From the NCBI GenBank assembly GCA_917880885.1, contig OU862917.1:29500104-29564103 (forward strand): a stretch of DNA of 64,000 nt, written 5' to 3'. Positions 1-9,831 of this stretch are shown in pieces (positions within the stretch are counted from its first letter, which is position 1; every line of letters starts with the position of its first letter). A program made the position numbers and the translations under genes. This stretch comes from Limnephilus marmoratus (taxonomy: Eukaryota; Arthropoda; Insecta; Trichoptera; Limnephilidae). Below the pieces are notes generated by a model that saw only the letters and a list, made by a program, of their open reading frames with translations, searched no databases and had not been told where the DNA came from.

Positions 1-186
1 GGCTGTGGAATGATTTGCCGGCCTCTGTGTTTCCTCCTTCCTACAACATGGGTCTCTTCAAGACCAATGTTCATTCCTTTCTCTCCTCAAAAAGACCCTC
101 CACACAGCATCCCAGATGACATAGGCCCTGAGGGAAATTATTTTCCTCAAGGCCTCCTGTGTGGAGTTAATGTAAAAAAAAAAAAT
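1..186 (+). mobile_element. 3' end of a Jockey-like non-LTR retrotransposon
   Basis: The window opens inside a LINE. Frame 3 (from base 3) reads LWNDLPASVFPPSYNM then GLFKTNVHSFLSS and stops at 117-119. The first motif recurs in the minus-strand LINE at 44.4-45.4 kb, and such motifs end the reverse transcriptase ORF of insect Jockey-type elements. A 3' UTR of about 55 bases and a poly-A run (174-185) follow. The last ~90 bases before the poly-A are nearly the same as the tail of the SINE B copies elsewhere in this window. The rest of the element lies outside. Confidence 0.8.
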
Positions 187-197
187 GGGAGTAGTTT

Positions 198-230
198 GCA
201 TACGGAAAGCATTTGTTCATTTAATTGATT
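198..230. repeat. Short direct repeat outside the long-TIR element, left copy
   Basis: ATACGGAAAG followed by TTCATTTA occurs here and again at about 3616-3648, in the same orientation on both sides of the 251-3600 element. The two copies are imperfect and lie 20-50 bases outside the TIRs, so they are not a simple target-site duplication. They may be chance, or the ends of an older host repeat. Confidence 0.35.
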
Positions 231-250
231 TTTTGAAGATCTGTAGTAGT

Positions 251-800
251 ACCTATATAGTCCAGTAACTTTGTCGCGTGAATGTATGGGGTAGTATGCG
301 TTAAATCCGGTAGTTCTGATTTTTTGCAGACTTGTTTATGATGTTGGCCTAATGAATAATCCAAGTTTTTGACCTCGAGTGCCGACCGCAACTTTGTCAA
401 AAATCGAAAAAACCGCGAAAAAATCGTTATTTTTTTCAAATTTTGGCGATTATAACCCTAAAGGACTAGTTTTTGAAAAAACTTTTTTTCTACGTTTTTA
501 AAGAAGACTAAATTTTCTACAATATGATACTAAAATTGTCTTTATAGACTCAATAGTTTTTGAGATTAAGCCTTTCAAAGTTTGTGACCTCGAGCGCAAA
601 CCGCGAAAAAATCGTTTTTTTTTCAAATTTTGGCGATTATAACCCTAAAGGACTAGTTTTTGAAAAAACTTTGAAGAATGTTTTTGAAGTAGTCTAAATT
701 TGCTACAATGTGATACTAGAATTGTCTCTGTAGACCTAATAGTTTCCGAGATTAAGCCTTTCAAAATTTATAATTTTTTTCGAACCTCTCAATTTTGGTC
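251..800 (+). repeat. Left long terminal inverted repeat with internal duplication
   Basis: Matches the reverse complement of 3071-3600. It contains two tandem copies of a ~214-base unit: GACCTCGAG starts at 371 and 585, each followed by CCGCGAAAAAATCG and then the segment around CCCTAAAGGACTAG. The match to the right arm ends near AATTTTGG at about 791-798, just before the first gene-like codons. Confidence 0.85.
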
Positions 801-807
801 GGGTATA

Positions 808-2837
808 TGGTCAGATATGACCATTGAGCAAGTACTGAAGAAATCTATGAAAAGCTATGGAGGGCTCACTCGAGGACGTGGTATGACTGACAGTGTACTC
901 TCTCGAGGGACATTAGGCATGGTGTATCTACATAATATCTGCCATGAAGTGGAAACATACTGGTTACTACTGCAACAACTGAACAAAATGTTGACATGCG
1001 ACCATCTCATGTCACCAGAGATGAATCAGATACTGAAAAACTCTGTAGATGGTTTGCACAGCACCCTCCATTCCTTACAGCAGATTTCATTATGTCCATC
1101 AGCAGGGGCCTGGTTGGAGAATCTAGTGTCAACAGCCACATGGCTCTAGAGATTGGGAGAGAATCGATGCTTTGGCCAGAACTTCCAGGAAGTGTAATTC
1201 AAACGTAAAAACAATGTGGTGTCCCTTTCTTCAGCTGTACGAACTATTACTGTTGGCAATAAACAGGTAACTGTTGATCCTCTAACACTGCTTCACAGGT
1301 TGGTCTTAAAACAATCGGATGAAGAATTGCGAGAGTTCTTCACTTACGAACTGTCACCAATCTCAATGTTATTGTTCTTTGAAGAGGGGATGAGAAATGG
1401 CACAAAATCCACCTTGTATTCAGTATTTGAACCTGTAACCTTAAATGAAAAGCAAGGGTTAACGAAGTTTGTAGTAGTGGATGGAGGACATCTACTTCAC
1501 AAAGTTGTGTGGCCTTGAAGCTCATCATTTGGTGCGATAGCTGACAGATACATACAGCTCACTACGGCTCAAATGTGGAAGTAGTTTGCGATGGTTACCC
1601 CGTAGATGCTGTACAGAAAAACACAAAGAGCTCTGGACGTCTTCGAAGAGCCAAGTTACACTCATCGCGAGAGATAATTGTTGATGAGAAAACCGTGGCA
1701 CAGGTTCCTCAACAGAAATCCTTGTCAAATGACAAAAACAAGATTCGTTTCCTAAAACTGCTGACAACAAAAATGGGAAATCACAAAATTGAAGAACTCC
1801 AAGCAGAGGAAGATGCTGATAGGCTCATCAGCACTACAGCTGTAACTGCTGCCTCTACCTCTGATATAGTGGTAGTCGTTGGTGAGGACATTGACTTGCT
1901 GATCATCCTTACTGCGATCTCAAATCAACGTGAAATTTTTTACAATAAATGTGGAAGAGGCAAAGTATCAGATGTCATGTATTCCAGCATCGCTTCTTCA
2001 AAATCCTCTGTGAAAACAGAGCTTTTCCTCTTCATCCATGCACTTAGTGGTTGTGACTCGACATCCTGCTTCTTTGGCTTAGGGAAGATACAAATGATGT
2101 CCATAGTCAAAAAAAATCCGGACGTTGAAAAGTAAGCTACGATTTTTCTCGACACCAACTCTACACCTGACGACCAGGAGAACGAGTCATAATTGGTCTA
2201 TCGGAGGCAACCCCAACACCCATAACCTTGACGAGCTGCAGTACCAACTATTCACCAGGGCTGCGACGAAAACCAGCTTCAATCTAGCCAGGTTATCTCC
2301 TACACGAGACTCTGCTCGATTTCACTCCTTGCGGACATACCATCAAGTAAAAATTTGTCCTTGCATCAATTACATATCATTCATCATTTTCTATTCTCAT
2401 GTACAATCTTCTTACAGGTTCAGGCGTGGTTGGGAGTCACACTGAACCCTCTCTCCTGGGGGTGGATATCCACGCCACAAGGCCTCAACCCCAAAATGAT
2501 GACTAGAGATGCAGCCCCACAACACCTCCTGCGGATGATTTCTTACGGCTGCACGAAGGGTTGTGGGAACGCGTGCAGCTGCAGGAAGGCAAGATTAAAA
2601 TAGTCATCAGTCTGCAGGCACTGTAGCGGGGCCTCTTGTGACAATATACCTGATGTTGAAGTAATAGATATCCCAGAAGGCGACGATCTCTCCAATACCG
2701 ATGTGGAGAATGATTTGTGGGCACAAGACGTCGACGATTCATCACCATCTCCTGATGGGGATATGCCATCCCGATACGTCGATCCAGATACGGACGAACC
2801 TCAACCGGGACCTTCCAAGAGGGCTAAATTAATTTAA
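808..2837 (+). pseudogene. Broken gene: XPG/FEN1-like nuclease core plus CXC cysteine domain
   Basis: The reading frame is recoverable in pieces: 808 to about 990 (frame 1, MTIEQVLKKSMKSYGGLTRG), 996-1205 (frame 3), 1216-1518 (frame 1), 1575-2135 (frame 3), 2125-2346 (frame 1) and 2418-2837 (frame 3). Key motifs are GEDIDLLIIL and FIHALSGCDSTS then FFGLGK, which resemble the acidic EDxD and GCD..GxG motifs of FEN1/XPG-type nucleases. The C terminus, GCTKGCGNACSCRKARLK and then VCRHCSGASC, is a tesmin/TSO1-like CXC pattern. The tail PSKRAK may be a nuclear signal. Damage: at least four frame changes and a TAG at about 2601-2603 where the cysteine pattern expects Cys. An N-terminal part seems missing. 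I recognise this as an uncharacterised arthropod protein family; a nuclease role is inferred from motifs only. Confidence 0.7.
2347..2417 (+). other. 71-bp GT-AG intron in the XPG/CXC pseudogene
   Basis: GTAAAA at 2347 and TTACAG at 2412-2417 bound an AT-rich 71-base insert. Removing it joins frame 1 (ending ..TYHQ) to frame 3 (starting VQAWLG) without breaking the protein pattern. A retained intron means this copy is not a processed retrocopy. Confidence 0.65.
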
Positions 2838-3070
2838 TTTTTTGATTTTGAATATTACTCAGTTTCCTAGCAAATAAACTTATTAACTTTTGATGTACTT
2901 ATCTTTTTTAAATAAATAAAATTAAATAAAAATAAAATACTATGTTTTTTAACTTTTTTACTTCATTATTCGTAGCTTAGCTTAAACATCATCATCCCAT
3001 CACAAAAGTACAGGGCTTCGATAGTATAATCAGGGTCAAAATTCATACAGAACGACAGAATTGAAAAAAT
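2838..3070 (+). other. 3' flank of the pseudogene with AATAAA signals
   Basis: AT-rich sequence after the TAA at 2835-2837. Several AATAAA hexamers (about 2870-2935) could serve as polyadenylation signals. Nothing else is seen before the right TIR. Confidence 0.4.
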
Positions 3071-3600
3071 TGCGAAGTTCGAAAAAAATGATAAATTTTG
3101 AAAGGCTTAATCTCGGAAACTATTGGGTCAACAGAGACAATTCTAGTATCATATTGTAGAAAATGTAGTCTACTTTACAAACGTTCTCAGAAAGTTTTTT
3201 CAAAAACTAGTCCTTTAGGCTTATAATCGCCGAAATTTGAAAAAAAAATCGTTTTTTTCGCGGTTTGCGCTCGAGGTCACAAACTTTGAAAGGCTTAATA
3301 TCGGAAACTATTGGGTCTACAGAGACAATTTTAGCATCATATTATAGAAAATTTAATTTACTTTAAAAACGTCGTAAAAAAGTTTTTTCAAAAACTAGTC
3401 CTTTAGGGTTATAATCGCCAAAATTTGAAAAAATAACGATTTTTTCGCGGTTTTTTCGATTTTTGACAAAGTTGCGGTCGGCACTCGAGGTCGAAAACTT
3501 GGATTATTCATTAGGCCAACATCATAAATAAGTCTGCAAAAAATCAGAACTACCGGATTTAACGCATACTGTGATGTATAAAGTTACTGGACTAATAGGT
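3071..3600 (-). repeat. Right long terminal inverted repeat
   Basis: Reverse complement of 251-800, with the same internal duplication (CTCGAGGTC at about 3269 and 3485). The arms differ by scattered substitutions and small indels, so the element is not very young. Confidence 0.85.
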
Positions 3601-3664
3601 TAACAATATATTTTGAATACGGAAAGAATTCGTTCATTTAGTTTAACGTTCGATTAATTTATTT

Positions 3665-3990
3665 TCATTTAATTTATTCGCTAATTGGTTAACAATATCG
3701 GCGGCACCAGCAAGCACAGTCCCACCCAGTAAAAACTGCGCATAGCACATCTCTTATATTTCAATATCTTTGATCATCTCTCACCCCTCCCCGCGTATCT
3801 TACCCCGCCTTCCTGCCTTCCCGCCTTCTCCCCTCCCTCGTCCCCCTCAACTAATTTCAAAGAGACATAAACTTTCATAACGCCAGAGCATAGCACTTTA
3901 TACAGAAACCTTCGCAGATCGGCGCACAACAAATCACAATGATGGCATAGTAATGCGTACGGGACAAATCAAAAAACATTCATTTTTAAG
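3665..3990 (-). mobile_element. Helitron-like fragment (same family as 42 kb)
   Basis: Reverse-complemented, this reads through TGCGAAGGTT, then GCTCTGGCGTTATGAAA, then a purine-rich GGGAAGGCAGGAAGGCGGGG block. The copy at 41985-42390 has the same order. Both termini are weak here. The C-rich strand at 3780-3850 could fold as an i-motif, or as a G-quadruplex on the other strand. Confidence 0.5.
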
Positions 3991-4124
3991 TATAAAGATT
4001 ATCCTACAGCGTCATGTTTAATATAATATTATATAAATTAAATTAAGATATTCTTTTTCCTTTTACCGCAAAACACAAGATATTTTCAAATTCTATGAGA
4101 AATGCCCGATATTCATTAGTGACG

Positions 4125-4540
4125 GCCGGCGTAGTCCAGCGGTAAGGCTCTTGACTCGCACACCGAAGGTCGCGGGATCGAATCCCGGCGTGGCAAATAA
4201 ATTTTATTTGATTGTTTGTGTTATTTCACAAATTATTCGATAAAAAAATAATATATAGTATATTTGCGGCACGTTCCAGAGTGGAATATCGTATCTTATA
4301 TATCTCAGTATCGCCTTGGTGTAAGACCACCATTCAGAATTGAAACGTTGATTGAAATGACATTAGCCGTCTTTGGTGACCAGATCTGAATAGCCAAGTA
4401 CATCCCCACCTTCCTCTTCCCTATCTCCTTCCCCTCCCGACTACCTTCAGCCTCACAACATACCCCAATTGGGGATGCCGCAGTCTCACTGGCTTCAGAC
4501 GAGAGCATTTGGAACTCTTGTGTGGTATTCATATGAAAAA
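4125..4540 (+). mobile_element. SINE A, tRNA-headed, full-length-looking copy
   Basis: The head has an A-box-like TAGTCCAGCGG and a B-box GGATCGAATCC about 45 bases apart, inside a degenerate tRNA-like fold. The body then includes CACCATTCAGAATTGAAACG, GGTGACCAGATCTGAATAGC, a CT-rich segment and ACTCTTGTGTGG. The body recurs at 13.4, 15.1, 27.2, 43.2 and 52.6 kb; the head recurs only at 27.6 kb. The acceptor stem pairs poorly, so this is a SINE promoter and not a tRNA gene. Confidence 0.8.
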
Positions 4541-4559
4541 GTGAGGTTTTGTTGTAGGC

Positions 4560-5245
4560 GCAGACCACGGAATGAAAAATCCCGAGATGGGTGATTCACA
4601 ACGATTTGAAAGAAATCTGATGTTTCCAATAATAATAGAATTTACATAAGACTTATCGACTCCAAGGCCCCAGACAGGCTAAATAAAATGAATTGTTCTA
4701 AGTGTCTTGAATCGATTTAAGAGAGAAATTCGATATTCGACATATCCACAACACACCTCTATCGGTTTATCTTTTTAGTAACGCAGATAAAAAAAAATAG
4801 TCCGGCATAGTGTAAAACAACACAATAATCATTTTTTTAAAACAATTAGGCACGTTTAGGTTACAGGCGTTACAGCATCGTCTTAACTATTAAACATTTT
4901 TCTTTTGCGAACAATAATTTCTCGAAATGTATTCATTAAGGCTTGGAGAAATTCTGTCACAACAAAGGACGTTGGAAAATAAACATAAAAGGGGCAAAAG
5001 AAAGTACACAGCTAAGACAAGAAACATCTCAGCCATCTTCCGCGGCCATTAGTGAGATCATTTTGAATAATGAGTTACAAAAAACAAACGACTTAAATAC
5101 AAATTGTAATTAATCATCTTTATGGACATTTTGTTTCCGCTTTGTTTTCAAATTCTGAATTTATAATAAAAAATATGTCACCAGTTTGATACTGAACTGA
5201 ATTCGTCTCAGTAATTTTGGGACATTTGCAAAATTATTTTAAATA
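4560..5245. other. AT-rich stretch without recognisable features
   Basis: No credible ORF, TIR pair or known repeat motif seen. Confidence 0.5.
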
Positions 5246-5248
5246 AAC

Positions 5249-5425
5249 TCAAACTGTTGCGAGGCAACTACAGAAACTCTGTGAGGGGATGATGGGTCTG
5301 CCATGGACGGAGGTCGAACAAACAGCGCAAGACAGGGGACGTATGGAGGAGCCTTGTCGATGCAATGGGTCCCCGACCCAAATAGGACAAGGGGAAGAAG
5401 ATGATGATGATGATTTTAAATAATT
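5249..5425 (+). mobile_element. 3' end of an RTE-like LINE
   Basis: The plus strand reads LPWTEVEQTAQDRG then RMEEPCRC, followed by GGGGAAGAAGATGATGATGA. This is the usual C terminus and (GAT)n tail of insect RTE-type elements. A matching minus-strand scrap lies at 14829-14905. Only the last ~60 codons remain. Confidence 0.7.
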
Positions 5426-5469
5426 ATTTTTTAACGAAAAATCACACCCCTCACACATATTTCGTAACT

Positions 5470-5775
5470 TGCTCGCAGCTTTTTGACTAACTTTTTTGGA
5501 CATCGACAGCGGCTGAACGGAAAAAGGAGTATAAGAAGAATATAACATACTACACCAAAGTGAATGGCGGAAGAAGTCGGGGACGCCTGAGAAAGATATG
5601 GAACGATTATGTGAATAATATACTTAAGTCGGGTTACGTTAAAAGCCAGAATTACAGACGATGGTATTTGAGTTGATGTGTTATGAATGTTAATGAAGCA
5701 AGGAGTGTGTGCCAAGACACAGTATTTATGTTGAAATTCATCCTCTCTGCCTACCCCTGAGGAAGAGTGTGGCTG
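5470..5775 (+). mobile_element. 3' end of a LINE (same family as 52.4 kb)
   Basis: Broken frames give, in order, a KKLVKK-like segment, a W.DYV..IL.SGY-like segment and NVNEARSVCQD, then CCTCTCTGCCTACCCCTGAGG. The same sequence ends the 190-bp insertion at 52402-52591. That shared end identifies it as a LINE tail; the clade is uncertain. Confidence 0.55.
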
Positions 5776-5929
5776 ATAGCAGATAACATCAGATGTTGTG
5801 TAACTAAAAACCTAACCTTTTCCAGGAATTATATGATGAACGCAAATTAAAAATAATGGATTTGTATTGTAAGTTCTGGCTTGAAACAAATTAACACCAT
5901 ACGTATTATAGAGCATAATGGTGTGAAGA

Positions 5930-6148
5930 TTCGTATTTTTAAATACGTGGAAGTAACCTTGAAACGCCTGAACAGATTTTCATGAATTGTAGCAAAGAAC
6001 CATCTCGATCACGTCAACTTTCAAACAAAAAAAAACGTATCATAATAGGTCCATTTGTTTAGGAGCCGCGATTCCACAGACAGACACACCACACACCGAC
6101 GCACAGAAAGTCGAACTTATAACAGCTCCTTGCGTCGGAGGTTAAAAA
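5930..6148 (+). repeat. Dispersed insect repeat ending in CGTCGGAGGTTAAAA
   Basis: Contains AGACAGACACACCACACACC, then CGAACTTATAACAGCTCC and TTGCGTCGGAGGTTAAAA. This arrangement is common in dispersed repeats of moths and other insects. No TIR or TSD visible. Confidence 0.45.
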
Positions 6149-6356
6149 TATACTTAACAATAATGTATTCAACAGATCTTCGGAGGTTAGGTAATCCTTA
6201 CAATTCTATCTAAGGCGAAGCTATCAGTGAAGTCATCTTTTCGATTAATCTTTACTATCTTTACAATATGAATACCAAAAAAAGGCCTTAAATAAATTGA
6301 AACTTTTACTGTGGTTTCGCTTCAGTAAAATTAACAATATCTATTGGTTACTTACA

Positions 6357-6556
6357 TCCCCCGACGGTTGATCCCCACAACAGTTGATCCGGCGGACAGC
6401 TGATCCCTCGGACAGTTGATTCCTTATAAGATTATTTCTTCAAGTAAGTATGCAAAGCGGATATACCGCGTACACTCAAAGTCGATATACTTATATCTAA
6501 AGGCATCTTGGGGGAAAATCCACTGTAAAAATATTTTTACTAACAATAATTTCGAC
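6357..6556 (-). mobile_element. One-ended fragment of the MULE-like MITE family of 23.4 kb
   Basis: Four degenerate GACAGTTGATCC units are followed by unique sequence through GCAAAGCGGATATACCG, AAGGCATCTTG and AATATTTTTACTAACAATAA. The reverse complement of 23720-23900 has the same order. No telomere core and no second arm are present. Confidence 0.65.
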
Positions 6557-6559
6557 ATG

Positions 6560-6965
6560 CGGTTAATAACTGTCTACAATAATCCATGAAAACCAAAATA
6601 GTGTGTTTCAATAGACCGCTCAAATAAAGCATCAACCGGAGGCCCCTAAGTCGTAAATCAGAGCACGCGTAGCAGAAACAAGTCTTGAGAATTATTGATT
6701 GTTCATACGTCTTGATCTGAGTTATTAATTGTATCACACGACACACTCAATACTTACACACGGTGAACGGAGAAATGTAAGGCAGCTTTCACATTCTGTC
6801 TGCTTCAACTTCAGCCTGGTTGAAGGAGTACCTACATGTGTCGTTGGTGATATTATAGACGATTGTTTGTCTCACGTTTTGATGAACCAATATCAGTTAT
6901 CAATGGTTACGTCAATTTACGTCATATTGCTAGTAAATCGTATATAAAGGCAAGTGAAGCGATTT
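6560..6965. other. Stretch without recognisable features
   Basis: Only short overlapping frames; no motif, TIR or SINE box identified. Confidence 0.45.
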
Positions 6966-6971
6966 GACAAT

Positions 6972-7132
6972 TGAGACATCGCATTGACGGACCGGACAGG
7001 TGGAACCAATGTCGACAAGTGGTTTTCATTTTTTCTTTTAATGGAGAAATGTCAATTGAAGACCAACCGCGTTCAGGACGCCCCTCAACGCCAAAAACTG
7101 ACGAAAACGTCGACAAATCATTAATTTTTAAC
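6972..7132 (+). pseudogene. Mariner transposase fragment
   Basis: The frame at 6971-7168 contains MSIEDQPRSGRPSTPKTDEN. This matches the linker of mariner transposases (ESVEDEPRSGRPST-like), which lies between the helix-turn-helix regions. No catalytic domain follows; a minus-strand LINE remnant starts at about 7150. Confidence 0.75.
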
Positions 7133-7149
7133 GATTTAACGATTTTTGA

Positions 7150-7345
7150 TTCTTCTTCTTTCGTATGATGGGGGTCAGAGGAGGGCATTTAGGTCTGCGA
7201 GCCGGTCTAGGCCCTCATCAATCCCGCCGGGGTATAATGGAGAGGGCATTCGTTGACCACGTGTTCATTGGTTTGCACCGCACCGCATTCACACATCGAC
7301 GAGTCTATGCATATTTTGATTGAGCGCGTGGATACAATAGACAAG
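7150..7345 (-). pseudogene. LINE C-terminal fragment with CxC..EH..C motif
   Basis: The minus strand reads CQWRLSIVSTRSIKICIDSS, then CECGAVQTNEHVVNECP. A Cys-Cys-His-Cys cluster of this spacing closes the ORF2 of several insect LINEs after the reverse transcriptase. The fragment is short and interrupts the mariner remnant region. Confidence 0.6.
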
Positions 7346-7684
7346 CGCCATTGACACAGCGGAATGATCGCTTTGTTTATACCATATTTACCACAGTTCA
7401 TTATATTGCTGTATCCGTTGATCCATTCGAAATTCGGTTTCATCGTAAAACGACACTTTTTAAACTTATAATATTACATTATATCACGATTGTTTGCAGT
7501 TATGGAAAAATAAAAAGATTATCACTGTTTACCGATTCTCATTGTGTAACCTATCACTGTTTTCGCACACAATAGGTATTGTCTCCAACGTCATAATCCA
7601 ACTGCGAAAAAATATTGAAGTTCCGTCAATCGTAATTCAATGACATAAGAATATTGACTATTGACATTATCCGTCTACCAACCC
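7346..7684. other. Stretch without recognisable features
   Basis: AT-rich; nothing supportable seen. Confidence 0.4.
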
Positions 7685-8121
7685 TTAAAGGCCCGCAACC
7701 CGGATTTCTACCGATTTATTACATATTTCCCTTAAACATGGTAAGTTTTAAAGCTCTTAAAAAATATATATTATTCTTGAAGATAATATCTAGACTTTGC
7801 ACGCGCCGAAACACAAATTATATAAAATTCCCTCGATAGAAAAAAATTGCAAAGTATGCTCCAAAAATTATTATAAACACGTTTGTTTCAGTTGTTTTAC
7901 AAGTTATAGGTACGTATGAAAAAATTCACAGTGTTTTTTTAAATGCTGTTTAAGATAATGCCCGCGAGATTTTTGCTCTATTTTAAACGAGTCGTGTTTT
8001 ATTAAACATTTTCGCAATTTTCGCATTGATTTTGTCGCTGTACTGTTAGCGCTCTCCTCTAAAATTCGTAATTTCGTATCTCTCCATCTTCTTCTTTTCG
8101 AACCCGGTTGCAGAACCTTAA
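7685..8121. mobile_element. TTAA-flanked MITE, copy 1
   Basis: TTAA at 7685-7688 and 8118-8121 flank a 429-bp body. The ends read AGGCCCGCAACCCGGAT and, reverse-complemented, GGTTCTGCAACCGGGTT, an imperfect TIR. TTAA duplications are typical of piggyBac and Kolobok families. Copy 2 at 41661-41936 has the same body with an internal deletion. Confidence 0.75.
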
Positions 8122-8878
8122 GACAAGAGTAATTTGAATGAAAACGAAGCAATAATACTCAATCCAGAAAGCAAGAGATTACATATTCCACTGGTAGTGA
8201 CACACTGGCTACTACTACATTTCTACGTACTTTTTACAATTTGAAACAACTTTGAAAAATAATTTAGCCAAAACTTACGCCAAAGTATGGCGTGTTCAAA
8301 GTAGGAAAATAAGTAAACTTCTGTCATACAAAACCATGATAAAAAAACTTGCTTTCACAATTTTTGTAATTTTGCTTCCGCCAAGAAACTTCGCCTTCCA
8401 TGATAAACAGATTTATACCAACCGTATTAAGGTAAGTACCTACTTCATTTATCTTAAAGTAGCTACCAAAAATAAGGAAATAAATCCGCTAAGTTCCGGA
8501 ACGAATCATTGAATACCTGTAAATACTCGATCCCTTCACATAAACACTATTACAGCCTCGAATACGTCCGATTAATACCCATCGAGATCTAGAATCTGGG
8601 AAACTCCAGGAAAACACGTGTGCTTTCGCCAAACTTGAAGCTAATGGGATTAAATTGGTAATGACCAGGCGCTTGGAAGGTGGACTTAACTACATAAAGT
8701 AGTTCTTCTGTACCTTGATAGTAAACGCGGAGTTTGCGAGGGCAAATCCATGCTACTTGCCTGCTAAATTGTGTGGTCGAATCACATTCCTGGCTGAGTA
8801 ACATTTCTGTATGTAAGAACTGAGATACTTACTTTCGTAGATATTTACGTTTAGATAACTTTGAAGAGAGATTAATTT
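8122..8878. other. Stretch without recognisable features
   Basis: Two short frames (8252-8512 plus, 8589-8804 minus) match nothing I know. I see no codon-level or domain signal. Confidence 0.4.
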
Positions 8879-8891
8879 TTTTTTTCAGAGT

Positions 8892-9588
8892 CATCATCAT
8901 CATAATTATTGGCTCTACAACCCCTGGTGGGTCTTGGCCTCCTCAAGAGTCTTCCTCCACTCATCTCGGTTTTGAGCCAGCTCTCTCCAGTTTTGAAGCT
9001 CCAAGATAGATATGTCTTTGAGGACGTTGTCGCTCCATCTTAGTCTTGGTCTTCCCAGGCTCCTTCGCCCTATCGGTCTTGAGTTCAGCAGGGACTTTGG
9101 TGCTTGATGCTCGGTCATTCTCTCCACATGACCCAGCCACCGAAGTCTTCCCAATTTTATAAATTTTGCAACGATTAGCTCCTTAAACAAAGTATAAAGC
9201 TCATTATTATAACGTCTGCGCCAAAATCCATTTTCTAGAACCGGTCCGAAGATGCGCCTCAAAATTTTTCTTTCAAAAACGTCCAGTGCTCGCTCATTCC
9301 TCTTAGTTAGTACCCAAGTCTCAGCTGCGTACGTAAGTACTGGTCTGATAAGTGTTTTGTACACTAATATCTTCGTGTTTCTGGACAGCAGTCTGGACTT
9401 TAATAGGTTTTGTAAGCGGAAATAACAGCGATTTGCGTTCACTATGCGCTTCTGGATCTCCTCTGTAGTATTATTGTCGTTTGTTATCAGGGAGCCTAGG
9501 TATGTGAATCTTGGTACCGTTTCGAAATTTTGGTTTCCACATGAGAGAGTTGGGATTTGTTGGGTGCATCCTACAGCCATGTATTTGG
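8892..9588 (-). mobile_element. 5'-truncated RTE-like LINE with 13-bp duplication
   Basis: An open minus-strand frame (stop near 8915) ends the reverse transcriptase: FTYLGSLITNDNNTTEEIQK, LRRIFGPV, LRWLGHVERM, GRPRLRWSDNV, then AQNRDEWRKTLEEA, followed by a (TCA)n tail on the plus strand. These are RTE-type C-terminal motifs; the EN and catalytic RT core are missing. TTTTTTTCAGAGT occurs at 8879-8891 and 9589-9601, a good target-site duplication. The element therefore starts at the TKYMAVG codons, and the apparent upstream Met (MYTLK) is target DNA. Confidence 0.8.
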
Positions 9589-9831
9589 TTTTTTTCAGAG
9601 TATACATTTGTTTTTTATTATTGAAACAAAACTAATAAAAAATCATTAAAATAAAATATTTGTAGCCATTCGAAAATCAAACTTGAAATCTCCTCTTTGC
9701 CGAACGGGTGTGATTATCATGCTGCCGTTTCCTAACCTACCCAAAAATGAAAATGAGAAGTTGATTAAATGAAAAGAAATAACTTTGTAAAATATCATTA
9801 GTTAATCAAAGTATCTTTGTGTTTCGAAATC

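Larger units (their letters stand above)
251..3600 (+). mobile_element. DNA-transposon-like element with ~550-bp TIRs and an XPG/CXC-type gene
   Basis: Bases 251-800 and 3071-3600 are inverted copies of each other. The outer ends read ACCTATATAGTCCAGTAACT on the left and, reverse-complemented, ACCTATTAGTCCAGTAACT on the right. Between them lies one broken gene on the plus strand, whose first recognisable codons directly abut the left TIR. I found no convincing target-site duplication: the adjacent bases are GTA on the left and TTA on the right. Long TIRs plus an XPG-like nuclease recall what is reported for Academ-type transposons, but I see no transposase or helicase motif, so the superfamily is open. 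It could also be a TIR pair that captured a gene. Confidence 0.7.

Noticed and set aside
4129..4197. Possible tRNA gene
   Set aside because: A and B boxes are present but the acceptor stem does not pair, and a repeated body follows at several loci, so it is a SINE head.
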